A stretch of 64,000 bases of DNA. Source: GCA-003244245 sp036266995. GTDB lineage: Bacteria > Actinomycetota > Actinomycetes > Mycobacteriales > Pseudonocardiaceae. Under the pieces are notes generated by a model. The model was not told the origin of the DNA, did no database searches, and saw only the letters and a program-made list of their open reading frames with translations. Position numbers and translations under genes: made by a program. Positions 31,745-39,621 of the stretch are shown in pieces. Location of the stretch: assembly GCA_036266995.1 (NCBI GenBank), contig DATAWX010000013.1:1-64000 (forward strand), in the 5' to 3' direction. How positions within the stretch are numbered: the first letter of the stretch is position 1; every line of letters begins with the position of its first letter.

Positions 31745-33057
31745 CGACCTTCCGGCGCCCCACTTCAGCGACGACCCCGGCGAAGGATGACCGGCTGTCG
31801 CTGGCGGGCATCGTCGACCTGCTCACCGATGGCCGGTTCCCGGTCCGCTTCACCGCCTACGACGGAAGCTCCACCGGTCCACCCGACGCCGAGATCAGCG
31901 TGCACCTGTCCACCCCGCGCGGTGCTACCTACCTGTTCACCGCGCCGGGTGACCTCGGCATGGCGCGGGCGTACATCGCCGGTGATCTACAGGCCGAGGG
32001 AGTCCACCCCGGCGACCCGTACGAGGCGATGCGGGTGATGGCCTACCAGCTGCGCTTTCGGCGCCCGACCATGGCCGAGCTGGCGCTGATCACCCGCTCG
32101 CTGGGCTGGCAGCGGCTGCGCCCGGTGCCACCGCCACCGCAGGAGTCGCAGCCCCGGTGGCGCCGGACGATCGCCGGGCTGGCACATTCCCGGCACCGTG
32201 ACTCCGAGGCGGTGCACCACCACTACGACGTCTCCAACCGGTTCTACGAGCTGGTGCTCGGCCCGTCGATGACCTACACCTGTGCCCTCTTCGACCACCC
32301 GGAAGCGAGCCTGGAACAGGCCCAGGAGCGCAAACACGAACTGATCGCCGACAAGCTGGGGCTGCGGTCGGGAATGCGACTGCTCGACGTCGGCTGCGGC
32401 TGGGGTGGCATGGTGCGCTACGCCGCTCGCCACGGCGTCCGCGCGCTGGGCGTCACCCTGTCCGCGGAGCAGGCCCGCTGGGCGCAGCAGGCGATCCTGC
32501 GGGACGGTCTCAGTGGACTCGCGGAGGTGCGTCACCTGGACTACCGGGACTCCCCGGGTTGCGACTACGACGCGGTGAGCTCGATCGGGCTCACCGAGCA
32601 TGTCGGGGTGCACACCTACCGGTCGTACTTCGCGCTACTCCTCGCCAAGCTGCGCCCCGGCGGCCGGCTGCTCAACCACTGCATCACCCAGCCGGACAAC
32701 CGCAGCCGGGCCCAGACCGATGCGTTCACCGATCGCTACGTGTTCCCCGACGGGGAGCTGGCCGGCGCCGGAAAGATCATCACAGAGGCACAGGACGTCG
32801 GCTTCGAGGTGCGCCACGTGGAGAACCTGCGGGAGCACTACGCGTTGACACTCAAGCAGTGGTGCGCCAACCTCGCCGAGCACTGGGACGAGGCGGTTGC
32901 CGAGGTCGGTGAACCCACCGCTCGGGTGTGGGGGCTGTACATGGGCTCTTCTCGATTGGCCTTCGAGCGCAACGGTATCCAGCTGCACCAGGTACTGGCG
33001 GTACGCCCCGACGGCACCGGCAACGCCCACGTGCCGCTCCGCCCCTGGTGGCACTAG
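31741..33057 (+). CDS. Cyclopropane-fatty-acyl-phospholipid synthase-family SAM methyltransferase
   Basis: The 438-residue product has the CfaS layout: an N-terminal extension, AVHHHYDVSNRFYELVLGPSMTYTCALF near residue 160, the SAM site LLDVGCGWGGMVRYAARHGV near 218, and a C-terminal QPDNRSRAQTDAFTDRYVFPDGEL. The enzyme transfers a methyl carbon from SAM to an acyl double bond of membrane lipids. It is coupled to the flavoprotein gene, suggesting 10-methyl branched acyl chains rather than cyclopropane rings, though sequence cannot decide. It is convergent with dnaX. Confidence 0.88.
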   Translation: MTTFRRPTSATTPAKDDRLSLAGIVDLLTDGRFPVRFTAYDGSSTGPPDAEISVHLSTPRGATYLFTAPGDLGMARAYIAGDLQAEGVHPGDPYEAMRVMAYQLRFRRPTMAELALITRSLGWQRLRPVPPPPQESQPRWRRTIAGLAHSRHRDSEAVHHHYDVSNRFYELVLGPSMTYTCALFDHPEASLEQAQERKHELIADKLGLRSGMRLLDVGCGWGGMVRYAARHGVRALGVTLSAEQARWAQQAILRDGLSGLAEVRHLDYRDSPGCDYDAVSSIGLTEHVGVHTYRSYFALLLAKLRPGGRLLNHCITQPDNRSRAQTDAFTDRYVFPDGELAGAGKIITEAQDVGFEVRHVENLREHYALTLKQWCANLAEHWDEAVAEVGEPTARVWGLYMGSSRLAFERNGIQLHQVLAVRPDGTGNAHVPLRPWWH

Positions 33058-33078
33058 CCGAACGCGCGCGGCGGTACG

Positions 33079-35034
33079 TCACGAGTCGAGGCGTCGGGCG
33101 CCGAGTTGCTCGGTGAGCAGCGCCAGCGCGACCTCCTCGGGGTCCCGACGCCGGGGGTGTTCCTGGGCCACCCCTGCGGCCTCGGCACGCACCGCCTCGC
33201 CGTCATCTAGCGGAGCCGGCGGACCGGGGTCCTCGGGATCCGGGGGCTCGGGAGGTGGGGGGGCACTGTCGTCGGGAGCGTGCGGCGCCGCCGGACGACG
33301 GTAGGTGGGACGCTCCGCCGAACGTTGCGGTGAGCGGGCGGCACGCTCAGCCGTGTGCTGCGGCTTGCTGGCGCTGCCCGCACCGGTCTCGCCATCGGCG
33401 TGCTCGCAGCGGACCTGCCAGTCAACGCCCAGAACCGTGCGCAGCGCCGCTCTGATTAGCTCAACATTGCGGTCATCACCCAGTCGGCGGGCAAGCGGGG
33501 CGTTAGGCAGGGTCAGCACAAGGGTTGAGCCCTGTACCGCGCTTGCGGTGGCGTTGCTGAGCAGGACCTGGGTCGTTCGGCTCTGCTCGCGCACCGCTTC
33601 GAGTAGGGCAGGCCACACCCGTCGCACCGCGGCCGCGTCAAGCTGATCCGGCGCGAGCGCGGTCTTGGCGGCTTCGGACGGTGGTGGCGCAGCGACCGGC
33701 GGCTGGGCGACCGGCCGCTGAGCGATGGGCCGCTGGGCCACCGGTGGCTGCGCGCCGCGCGGTTGGGCACTGGGCTGCTCGACGCTAGGCCTCGAGGCGA
33801 TGGGCGGCGGGGCACTAGGTGGCGAGGCGGCGGGCGGCGGGGCGACCGGAGGCTCCTCGGTGGCCGGCGGGGCGATGGTGAGTCGCCGCTCCAGTCGCTC
33901 CAGCCGGTGCAGCACCGCGCCCTCGCCTTCGGCGACGGCCGGCAGCAGCATCCGGGCGCACAGCAGTTCCAACAGAAGCCTGGGCGCGGTAGCTCCGCGC
34001 ATCTCGACGAGCCCGCTGTGCGTGATCTCAGCGAACCGGGTGAGACTGCCCGCGCCCAGGGTTTCAGCTTGAGCGGTCATCGTCGCGAGCTGATCCTGCG
34101 GGACGTCGATCAGACCGTGGCAGGCAGGCTCGGGGGCGACCCGCAGCAGTACCAGGTCGCGGAAGCGCTGCAGGAGGTCGGCGGCGAAGCGGCGAGGATC
34201 GTGTCCCGCTTCGACCAGCCGGTCGATGGTGGCGAAGACGGTGGCCCCGTCCGAAGCAGCAAGGGCAGCGACCATGTCGTCGATCAGTGCGACGTCGGTG
34301 ACCCCGAGCAGTGCCACCGCCCGGGCGTAGGTGACCCCCTCGGGGCCGGCTCCGGCGAGCAGTTGGTCGAGCACGGACAGCGAGTCCCGGGCCGAACCAC
34401 CGCCGGCACGGATGACCAGCGGGTAGATCGCCGGCTCGATCGTCACGCCCTCCTGAGCACACACCTGCTCCAACAGCCGGCGCATGGTGCTCGGTGGCAG
34501 CAGCCGGAACGGGTAGTGGTGGGTGCGGGAGCGGATCGTCGCCAGAACCTTCTCCGGCTCGGTGGTGGCGAAGACGAAGACGAGGTGCTCTGGAGGCTCC
34601 TCCACGATCTTGAGCAGGGCGTTGAAGCCCTGCGTGGTGACCATGTGGGCCTCGTCGATGATGAACACCCGGTACCGGGACTCCGCAGGAGCGTAGAACG
34701 CCCGGTCCCGCAGGTCGCGGGCATCGTCCACGCCGCCATGGCTGGCTGCGTCGAGCTCGACGACGTCGATCGATCCCGGGCCCTCGGGCGCCAGCGCGAT
34801 ACATGACGGGCAGGTCCCACACGGGTCCGGCGTCGGGCCCTGTTCGCAGTTCAGCGAGCGGGCCAGGATCCGCGCGCTGGACGTTTTCCCGCAGCCACGC
34901 GGGCCGGAGAACAGGTAGGCATGGTTGATCCGACCGGCCCCCAGTGCCGTGCGCAGCGGTTCGGTGACGTGCTCCTGGCCGACCACCTCGGCGAAGGTCG
35001 CCGGGCGGTACTTGCGGTAGAGAGCCAGTGCCAC
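33079..35034 (-). CDS. dnaX: DNA polymerase III gamma/tau subunit
   Basis: The 651-residue clamp-loader ATPase has Walker A GPRGCGKTS (44-52), zinc Cys 62, 71, 74 and 77, and the Walker B region FIIDEAHMVT near 125, then SRTHHYPFRLL. A long Pro/Ala/Gln linker (residues about 395-450) contains imperfect repeats (PVAQRPIAQRPVAQPPVA) before a tau-like C-terminal domain (LDAAAVRRVWPALLEAVREQSRTT). It ends in a Pro/Asp/Glu tail. I see no frameshift signal for a short gamma form. Confidence 0.95.
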   Translation of the reverse strand: MALALYRKYRPATFAEVVGQEHVTEPLRTALGAGRINHAYLFSGPRGCGKTSSARILARSLNCEQGPTPDPCGTCPSCIALAPEGPGSIDVVELDAASHGGVDDARDLRDRAFYAPAESRYRVFIIDEAHMVTTQGFNALLKIVEEPPEHLVFVFATTEPEKVLATIRSRTHHYPFRLLPPSTMRRLLEQVCAQEGVTIEPAIYPLVIRAGGGSARDSLSVLDQLLAGAGPEGVTYARAVALLGVTDVALIDDMVAALAASDGATVFATIDRLVEAGHDPRRFAADLLQRFRDLVLLRVAPEPACHGLIDVPQDQLATMTAQAETLGAGSLTRFAEITHSGLVEMRGATAPRLLLELLCARMLLPAVAEGEGAVLHRLERLERRLTIAPPATEEPPVAPPPAASPPSAPPPIASRPSVEQPSAQPRGAQPPVAQRPIAQRPVAQPPVAAPPPSEAAKTALAPDQLDAAAVRRVWPALLEAVREQSRTTQVLLSNATASAVQGSTLVLTLPNAPLARRLGDDRNVELIRAALRTVLGVDWQVRCEHADGETGAGSASKPQHTAERAARSPQRSAERPTYRRPAAPHAPDDSAPPPPEPPDPEDPGPPAPLDDGEAVRAEAAGVAQEHPRRRDPEEVALALLTEQLGARRLDS

Positions 35035-35067
35035 GGCCGCGAGGCTACCGCGCGCCTACGACAGTCC

Positions 35068-35478
35068 TCACGGCACGAGGTGTACCTCCGGCACGCCATC
35101 GCCCAGCGCGTCGGCGAGTCGGCGATCACACGTCCACAGCGGCACCCGGAAGCGCTCAGCGAGGGCGACGTAATGCGCGTCATACGTCGCCGACAGATGC
35201 CGGTCACGGGCGATCTCCAGCGCCCGGGAGTGCAGCCGCGTATCGCTGTACAGCTCGATAGGCAGGTTCATGACGCGACACAGCCCGTCCTGCGCCGTCT
35301 CCGCGCTGATCTTTTTTGCCCGTCGTTGCTGGTGCAGGACGTTCGCAACTTCGTAGTGCAGCAGGTTGGGTGCGATCAGGTCGCCGCCCAAGCGCACCAG
35401 CCGCTCCCACGCGGCCAGAGCGGCGGAGTGCGCATCGAGGATCCGGACTACCAGGCTCGCATCAACGCACCCGGCCAT
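35068..35478 (-). CDS. vapC: VapC-type PIN-domain ribonuclease toxin
   Basis: This 136-residue toxin keeps the four acidic PIN residues: Asp6 (CVDASLVV), Glu43 (LLHYEVANVL), Asp100 (ATYDAHYVALAE) and Asp118 (TCDRRLADAL). VapC toxins cleave tRNA or rRNA when released from antitoxin. It overlaps the upstream antitoxin gene by 17 bases. A palindromic candidate operator lies before the pair, fitting autoregulation. The insert between dnaX and the siderophore-interacting protein gene looks like an accessory module. Confidence 0.9.
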   Translation of the reverse strand: MAGCVDASLVVRILDAHSAALAAWERLVRLGGDLIAPNLLHYEVANVLHQQRRAKKISAETAQDGLCRVMNLPIELYSDTRLHSRALEIARDRHLSATYDAHYVALAERFRVPLWTCDRRLADALGDGVPEVHLVP

Positions 35479-35788
35479 AGAGCTCCTCGTCCTCGTCGTC
35501 CCGGCCGACGCGAATCGCCGCCTCCACGTTGAAGTCCGTCAGCCGCTCGATCGCACCCTCCGCCCGCAGCCTCTCATGAAACTCGGCGAGCATCGCGTTG
35601 GCGCGGGCCCACTTGTCAGTTCGGCCTCTGCACGCTGCTTCCCAGTCCGCCACAGACACCACTACGGCGACTTCCTTCCCGGCCCGTTCCACGAAGACGA
35701 CATCGTGGGAGGTCGTCACCCCGTCGAGCAACTCACCGAAGCGCACCCGGGCCTCGGTTGCGCTGACTCTGCGTTCCGTACCAGACAT
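35462..35788 (-). CDS. vapB: Phd/YefM-family antitoxin of VapBC-type module
   Basis: The 108-residue product starts MSGTERRVSATEARVRFGELLDGVTTSHDVVFVERAGKEVAVVVSVADWE, the Phd/YefM DNA-binding pattern, followed by a C-terminal toxin-binding tail with DFNVEAAIRVGRDDEDEELYGRVR. The ATG at 35788 is chosen because earlier ATGs lie in the operator palindrome. It overlaps the toxin gene. As in other modules, the pair probably represses its own promoter. Confidence 0.87.
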   Translation of the reverse strand: MSGTERRVSATEARVRFGELLDGVTTSHDVVFVERAGKEVAVVVSVADWEAACRGRTDKWARANAMLAEFHERLRAEGAIERLTDFNVEAAIRVGRDDEDEELYGRVR

Positions 35789-35799
35789 GCCACCTCGAT

Positions 35800-35825
35800 C
35801 CATCGATCGATCCATCGATCGATGG
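35800..35825. promoter_or_regulatory. Candidate VapBC operator
   Basis: Two CCATCGATCGAT units in direct order end in GG, giving a nearly symmetric 26-base site CCATCGATCGAT...ATCGATCGATGG immediately upstream of the antitoxin start. Only the central two bases break symmetry. A Phd-type antitoxin dimer could bind here. Confidence 0.55.
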
Positions 35826-35836
35826 TATCACGGCCG

Positions 35837-36556
35837 TTATGGAGATCGACGATCCCAGAAACCCTTGACATACAGGGCTCGCCGGTCGATGCCGCGTTCG
35901 TTGAGCAGGTGCGCCCGGATCCGTCGCACTGTCGGGGTGTGGCCGGCGAGCCAGATCCGGCCTTGCCCGGGGGGTAGTGGTGCGGCATGCAGAGCGTCGT
36001 ACAACGCCGTGGACGTTCCCGGCTTGCGGTCGCCGCGGTGCAGCCAACACACCGTCGGCGCAGCTGCTCCTGGTACCGGCTGGTGCTCGGCAGCGTCGGC
36101 GACTTCCAGGTAGAGCAACGCGCTGGCGTTCGCCGGCAGCATCGCTACATAGGCCTGGATCGCCGGCAGGGCCGTCTCGTCGCCGGCGAACAGGTGCCAG
36201 TCAGCGTGCGGATCGGGCCGGTAGCGACCGCTCGGACCGACGAACTCCAGGGTTTCACCGGGGCGCACCCGCCGCGCCCAATTGGCTGCGGGCCCCTCGC
36301 CATGGAGCACGACGTCGATGTCCAGGCTTGAGCGCGCCGAATCATAGGCGCGCACCGTGTAGTCCCGGGATACCGGCAGCTCGCTGACCAGGTCTGGAAC
36401 GTAGATCTTGAGCGTCTGCCCGGCAACGGCGGCCAAGCCGGCCAGGCTGTCATCGATAAGCCGGACCCGCGTCATCCGGGGAGTCAACCGCTGCACCGCC
36501 GCCACCGCCGCGACGGTGCTGGCGACGTGTCCACGCACTGGAGCCTGGGGTCGCAT
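35837..36556 (-). CDS. Siderophore-interacting protein (FAD-dependent ferric-siderophore reductase)
   Basis: The 239-residue product has a FAD-binding N-domain (TPRMTRVRLIDDSL, then SRDYTVRAYDSARSSLDIDVVLHGEGPAANWARRV) and a SIP C-domain (LFAGDETALPAIQAYVAMLP and a YVKGFWDR end). Such proteins reduce Fe(III) bound to siderophores so iron can be released in the cytoplasm. No siderophore cluster is seen nearby. The final residues WDRRSP sit close to the vapBC operator. Confidence 0.9.
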   Translation of the reverse strand: MRPQAPVRGHVASTVAAVAAVQRLTPRMTRVRLIDDSLAGLAAVAGQTLKIYVPDLVSELPVSRDYTVRAYDSARSSLDIDVVLHGEGPAANWARRVRPGETLEFVGPSGRYRPDPHADWHLFAGDETALPAIQAYVAMLPANASALLYLEVADAAEHQPVPGAAAPTVCWLHRGDRKPGTSTALYDALHAAPLPPGQGRIWLAGHTPTVRRIRAHLLNERGIDRRALYVKGFWDRRSP

Positions 36557-36583
36557 CAGATCTTCTCCTCGACGGCGTTGGAG

Positions 36584-36823
36584 TCACTCCGCCGCGAGTT
36601 GCGCCTCGGCTTCCCGGACACGGTCCTGCAGCGACCTGTACTCGTCATGACTCGCCAGTCTCGCCTGCACCTTGAGGTCGAAGAGCTGCTGGCTTCGAAA
36701 CGGTGATCCCCACTTGCGGTCCACCTCGGCGGCAGCCTCTTCCTTGATCACGGCCATCCGCTCGCGCAACTGCTCCAACTCCGCCGCCGCGCCGCCTGGC
36801 GCCTGCCCAGCCTCCTGGCTCAC
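36584..36823 (-). CDS. Small DRKW coiled-coil protein, copy 1 (unknown)
   Basis: The 79-residue product, starting at GTG 36823 (VSQEAGQAPGG), contains LRERMAVIKEEAAAEVDRKWGSPF and FDLKVQARLASHDEYRSLQDRVREAEAQLAAE. A clear paralogue is encoded at 40830 on the other strand, sharing the MAVIKxE...EVDRKW...FDLKVxxRL...EYRSLQxRVRxAE pattern. The family is unknown to me. Coiled-coil ends suggest oligomerisation. It lies beside the SRP RNA gene. Confidence 0.65.
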   Translation of the reverse strand: MSQEAGQAPGGAAAELEQLRERMAVIKEEAAAEVDRKWGSPFRSQQLFDLKVQARLASHDEYRSLQDRVREAEAQLAAE

Positions 36824-36865
36824 GTTGCGGTCGGCTCCCCTCGAACTCCGTACACACCGTGCATG

Positions 36866-36958
36866 AAGGGGACCCCGCGCACCCGCCAGAGCGTGCTGAC
36901 CCTTGCTGCCTTCCGACCCTGGGGGAGTTCGCAAGATGGACGCCGCGCGGGGTCCGCC
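36866..36958 (-). ncRNA. ffs: Signal recognition particle RNA (4.5S type)
   Basis: Read on the minus strand, the segment contains the hallmark SRP domain IV loop GTCGGAAGGCAGCAAGGGTC at about 36897-36916. Outer strands GGACCCCGCGC and GCGCGGGGTCC close the helix. It is a small bacterial SRP RNA without an Alu domain. Ends are estimated from pairing. It binds Ffh and directs membrane-protein targeting. Confidence 0.9.
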
Positions 36959-37096
36959 ACCCAGTCTAAGGGGTATCGGGGTCACCGGGCATCACACCCT
37001 CTCGGCGGCCCGGCCGGCCGCCCGCCCAAATCCGCCAACAAGGCCGACTAGCTGCGGCTTTGGCTCCGTAGCTGGGCGGGCGGTACCCTCCGCAGC

Positions 37097-37186
37097 GGAG
37101 GATTCGCCTAGTGGCCTATGGCGCACGATTGGAAATCGTGTTGGGTGTTAAAACCCTCGCGGGTTCAAATCCCGCATCCTCCGCCA
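37097..37186 (+). tRNA. tRNA-Ser (anticodon GGA)
   Basis: The acceptor stem GGAGGAT pairs with ATCCTCC. The anticodon loop TTGGAAA is in stem CACGA/TCGTG, the variable arm is long (TGGGTGTTAAAACCC) and the T arm is GCGGGTTCAAATCCCGC. The discriminator G and an encoded CCA (37184-37186) complete the 90-base class II tRNA. It decodes UCC/UCU. Sequence just downstream holds an aldehyde dehydrogenase remnant on the other strand, so this may be an old integration site. Confidence 0.97.
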
Positions 37187-37235
37187 TCCACCAGCACCAA
37201 CGCGGGTCACCATGATCGGCAGGCTGTTTTGGCAC

Positions 37236-37361
37236 TTGGGCGGTAGCCGCCTGCGCTGCCGATGCGGTGACGTCCTGCGAGTCCGGCAGGCCGACCCGGC
37301 CCAGCTGGTTGCCGGTCGCCGGTTCCACCACGTCGGCGACGCCTAGGATGCGGCGATGCAC
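37236..37361 (-). pseudogene. Aldehyde dehydrogenase N-terminal remnant
   Basis: On the minus strand, codons at 37361-37236 read VHRRILGVADVVEPATGNQLGRVGLPDSQDVTASAAQAATAQ. This matches the N-terminal start of aldehyde dehydrogenases (VVEPATGxxLGRVGLxxxxDV...A). The match ends abruptly and no catalytic domain follows, so it is a truncated remnant running toward the tRNA. Flanking bases 37187-37235 and 37362-37547 contain no gene. Confidence 0.5.
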
Positions 37362-37547
37362 GTCGCCCGAGTAGCCGCCTCGCGCAGTTGGCAATGACAG
37401 GTTGTTGCACGGGCACGCACGAGCGACTCGATAACAGTCCAATAACAAATGTGTGACGTAGGTGACACGACCGCTGTGCGGGGTACCCGTGATTAATCGG
37501 CGCCGTAGAAAGCGTACCCGCGCCGGTCGGACATACAGGAAGTTATC

Positions 37548-38516
37548 ATGAAGCACAACCGACGCACAGCAACACGGATGGGTCTAGCCGCGATCGCCGC
37601 GTCGTCGGCACTGGTCCTCGGCTCATGCGGTGGAGGTGGAAATGCGCCAGCAGGCCACCAGGGCGCACCCGCCCCGGGTGCAGCGCCCAATTCCGGTGGT
37701 AGTGCTGCCATCGCGAGTAGCTGCGTGCCCGGCAGCCAGATCCTGAACAACACGCAGTCCTACGCCGGCAAGCCGGTCACGGTTACCGGGACGGTCGCCC
37801 AGGTCGTCGGCCAGCACGCCTTCACTGTCGCCGCCAGCACCAACAACAACGGCAGCGGGATCCTTGGCAACAACAACAGCAACAAGACCAACGCGCAGAC
37901 GCTGCTTGCCGTCGACAAGCAGGCCACGCAGCTCAGCCCGGGTTCCCCCGTGGAGGTCACCGGCACATTGCAACCCACGTTCGACAGCAACCAGGCAGCG
38001 ACGTTCACCGGGGGCAACCTCGGTCAGGGCTCATTCACTCAGTTCAACGGCAAGCCTTACGTCCAGGCTGAGTTCTCCGGACCGATCAGCGCTAACCTGA
38101 CCCGCGGGGCCCAAAACGGAGGAATCCTCGGCGGCAATAACAGCAGTAGCAGCTGCGCTGCCGCTAACGACGTCCTGAATAACCAGTCCTACGCCGGCAA
38201 GCAGGTCACGGTTAGCGGCACGATTGCCCAGGTCATCGGCCCGCACGCGGTCACCATTGCCGCCACCGGCGACAACGCCAACAACTCGCAGACGCTACTT
38301 GCCGTCGCCAAGGAAAACCTGCCGCTCACCCCGGGGTCCCCGGTGCAGGTCACCGGCACGTTGCAGCCCACGTTCGACGCCAACCAGGCGGAGACCTTCA
38401 CCGGGAGCAATCTCGATCCGGCGGCGTTCGCACCGTACAACGGCAAGCCCTACGTCCAGGCCGCGTACGCCGGACCGGCCAGCGCGAACCTGACCGGCAA
38501 CAATGGCCAACCCTAG
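37548..38516 (+). CDS. Lipoprotein with duplicated ~115-residue domain
   Basis: The 322-residue product has a lipoprotein signal with LGSC (Cys 27), a short Pro/Gly/Ala linker, and two similar domains. The first starts SCVPGSQILNNTQSYAGKPVTVTGTVAQVVG, the second SCAAANDVLNNQSYAGKQVTVSGTIAQVIG. Both contain a TLLAV core, PGSPVxVTGTLQPTFD, and a final NGKPYVQAxxxGPxSANLT. The pattern suggests two OB-fold or barrel-like units anchored outside the membrane. I recognise no named family. AGGAAG precedes the start. Confidence 0.78.
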   Translation: MKHNRRTATRMGLAAIAASSALVLGSCGGGGNAPAGHQGAPAPGAAPNSGGSAAIASSCVPGSQILNNTQSYAGKPVTVTGTVAQVVGQHAFTVAASTNNNGSGILGNNNSNKTNAQTLLAVDKQATQLSPGSPVEVTGTLQPTFDSNQAATFTGGNLGQGSFTQFNGKPYVQAEFSGPISANLTRGAQNGGILGGNNSSSSCAAANDVLNNQSYAGKQVTVSGTIAQVIGPHAVTIAATGDNANNSQTLLAVAKENLPLTPGSPVQVTGTLQPTFDANQAETFTGSNLDPAAFAPYNGKPYVQAAYAGPASANLTGNNGQP

Positions 38517-39114
38517 CGACCGATCGAGGTCGTGACGGCTACTGCGCTGGAGCATGTGACGGATGACTGCAGCAGTACGCCACCGAGCACGTCGACAAGT
38601 AGCTCTTCCACAACTGCCAGGTTTAAAACCTGCGGTGGCAGCGAGAAAAGGTTTCGCGACGTCGGGATGAACTGCAGTTAACGGTGCCGCCCTCGCGGGC
38701 GGCGCCATCCGGGACAGCACGGCCGGGCAAATAGGTCCGTGACGGCGGTGGCGGTGCGCGCGACCTGGCCAAGCGGGGTGCAGCCGAAAGCTGGCTAGCT
38801 CAGACCAGGAGTCTGGACGATCCCGACGAGCATGGCGGCGGAGCTGGCGCTGCTTAGCCAGCACGGCTGGACTGGTGCCGCTGATAGCCATGGTCTACCC
38901 GAGTTGCGCGCCGACGAGTGAGGTCAGCCGGACGACGTTTGTGAGGGAGGTCCGGCAAGGCCAACCCATCATGTGTGCGCAACAGCCGGTGCGGCCAAGC
39001 GGCGGTGTCCTCATGCGGGCACAGCCGGGACGAAGTGCTTCGTGTCGCACTGACTGGCGCCGGGGCCAGCTCACCGATGGTAGAGATCATGCGGCCGATG
39101 GGTCTCCCGGCCGG
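38517..39114. other. 598-base region without a convincing gene
   Basis: Several frames are open over parts of this stretch, but none has a good ribosome site, normal amino-acid usage or recognisable domain. A small stem GCCGCCCTCGCGGGCGGC at about 38687-38704 may terminate the lipoprotein transcript. Codon bias is weak across the segment, so it may be decayed gene material. Confidence 0.4.
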
Positions 39115-39504
39115 CTAGCGGCCGTCGGCGGTGGCGGTGGCGGTGGCGGTGGCGGTGGCGGTGGCGAAGAATCCTTGCGCGAATTGACGTTGGGTGGCGA
39201 CGACCTCGCGTTGAGCCACCAGCAACTTATCGAACAAGTCAGGGGTCGCGCTGGCGGGGAAGCCCAGCGCGGTGGGGTCAAGCTGGCGGCCCAGGTCGGC
39301 CCACAGCTGGAGCGACCTTAGTGAGATGCTCAGTCCTTGTCGCGCGAGCTGGACTATCAGGTCATGCACTAGCTGGGTGGTCGTGTCCGCGGTGCCGTAG
39401 ACCGAATGAGGGGTCTTGGTCGTGGCTCCCCGGGGGTTTCGGGCTGCTGGGTAGATACACCGGCCAATACCACCGGCCCCGTCACCGACGCAGGATGCAT
39501 TCAC
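39115..39504 (-). CDS. Hypothetical helical protein with Ala-Thr repeat tail
   Basis: The 129-residue product has helical segments (TTTQLVHDLIVQLARQGLSISLRSLQLWADLGRQLDPTALGF; LFDKLLVAQREVVATQRQFAQGFFATA) and ends with ATATATATATADGR, encoded by a six-unit GGCGGT microsatellite. The last helix resembles that of the neighbouring protein at 39622 (LQVLKAQQQFAHSMLTAAAP) and is reminiscent of phasin helices that coat storage granules. That is only a resemblance. The native start may be a GTG near 39387, because the first 40 residues look less coding. Confidence 0.45.
   Translation of the reverse strand: MNASCVGDGAGGIGRCIYPAARNPRGATTKTPHSVYGTADTTTQLVHDLIVQLARQGLSISLRSLQLWADLGRQLDPTALGFPASATPDLFDKLLVAQREVVATQRQFAQGFFATATATATATATADGR
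39127..39162. repeat. Hexanucleotide microsatellite (GGCGGT)6
   Basis: Six uninterrupted GGCGGT units are followed by a partial seventh. On the minus strand they encode the Ala-Thr tail of the protein at 39115. In-frame unit changes would lengthen or shorten the tail by two residues without frameshift. Confidence 0.9.
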
Positions 39505-39524
39505 TGTCGCAATGATTCGGGTGG

Positions 39525-39572
39525 CCGGAAGGCCTTCGACACTGTGCTCGGTACACGTCGAAGGGCTTCCGG
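39525..39572. terminator. Hairpin between two helical-protein genes
   Basis: CCGGAAGGCCTTCGAC (39525-39540) pairs with GTCGAAGGGCTTCCGG (39557-39572) over 16 bases with one mismatch around a 16-base loop. It lies after the stop of the gene at 39622 on the minus strand and may terminate it. Confidence 0.7.
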
Positions 39573-39621
39573 CGAAGCAAGGCGCCCCACGAGGGGCTAG
39601 AGGCGCTTCAGTCGCTTGCGG

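Noticed and set aside
33700..33850. Possible coding slippage site in dnaX Pro-rich linker
   Set aside because: I see no A-rich or T-rich slippery run and no stop in the shifted frame near it, so a frameshifted gamma form is not supported.
37116..37556. Minus-strand ORF overlapping the tRNA, ending in GFEPARVLTPNTISNRAP
   Set aside because: That ending is the well-known antisense translation of a tRNA-Ser gene and appears as spurious protein in many databases. Only its middle part (aldehyde dehydrogenase remnant) is informative.
39121..39170. Possible CRISPR-like repeat
   Set aside because: It is a plain hexanucleotide microsatellite without spacers. I found no CRISPR array in the window.
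38875..39321. Plus-strand frame with long Gly tract
   Set aside because: The Gly tract is the antisense reading of the GGCGGT repeat. The remainder has poor composition.
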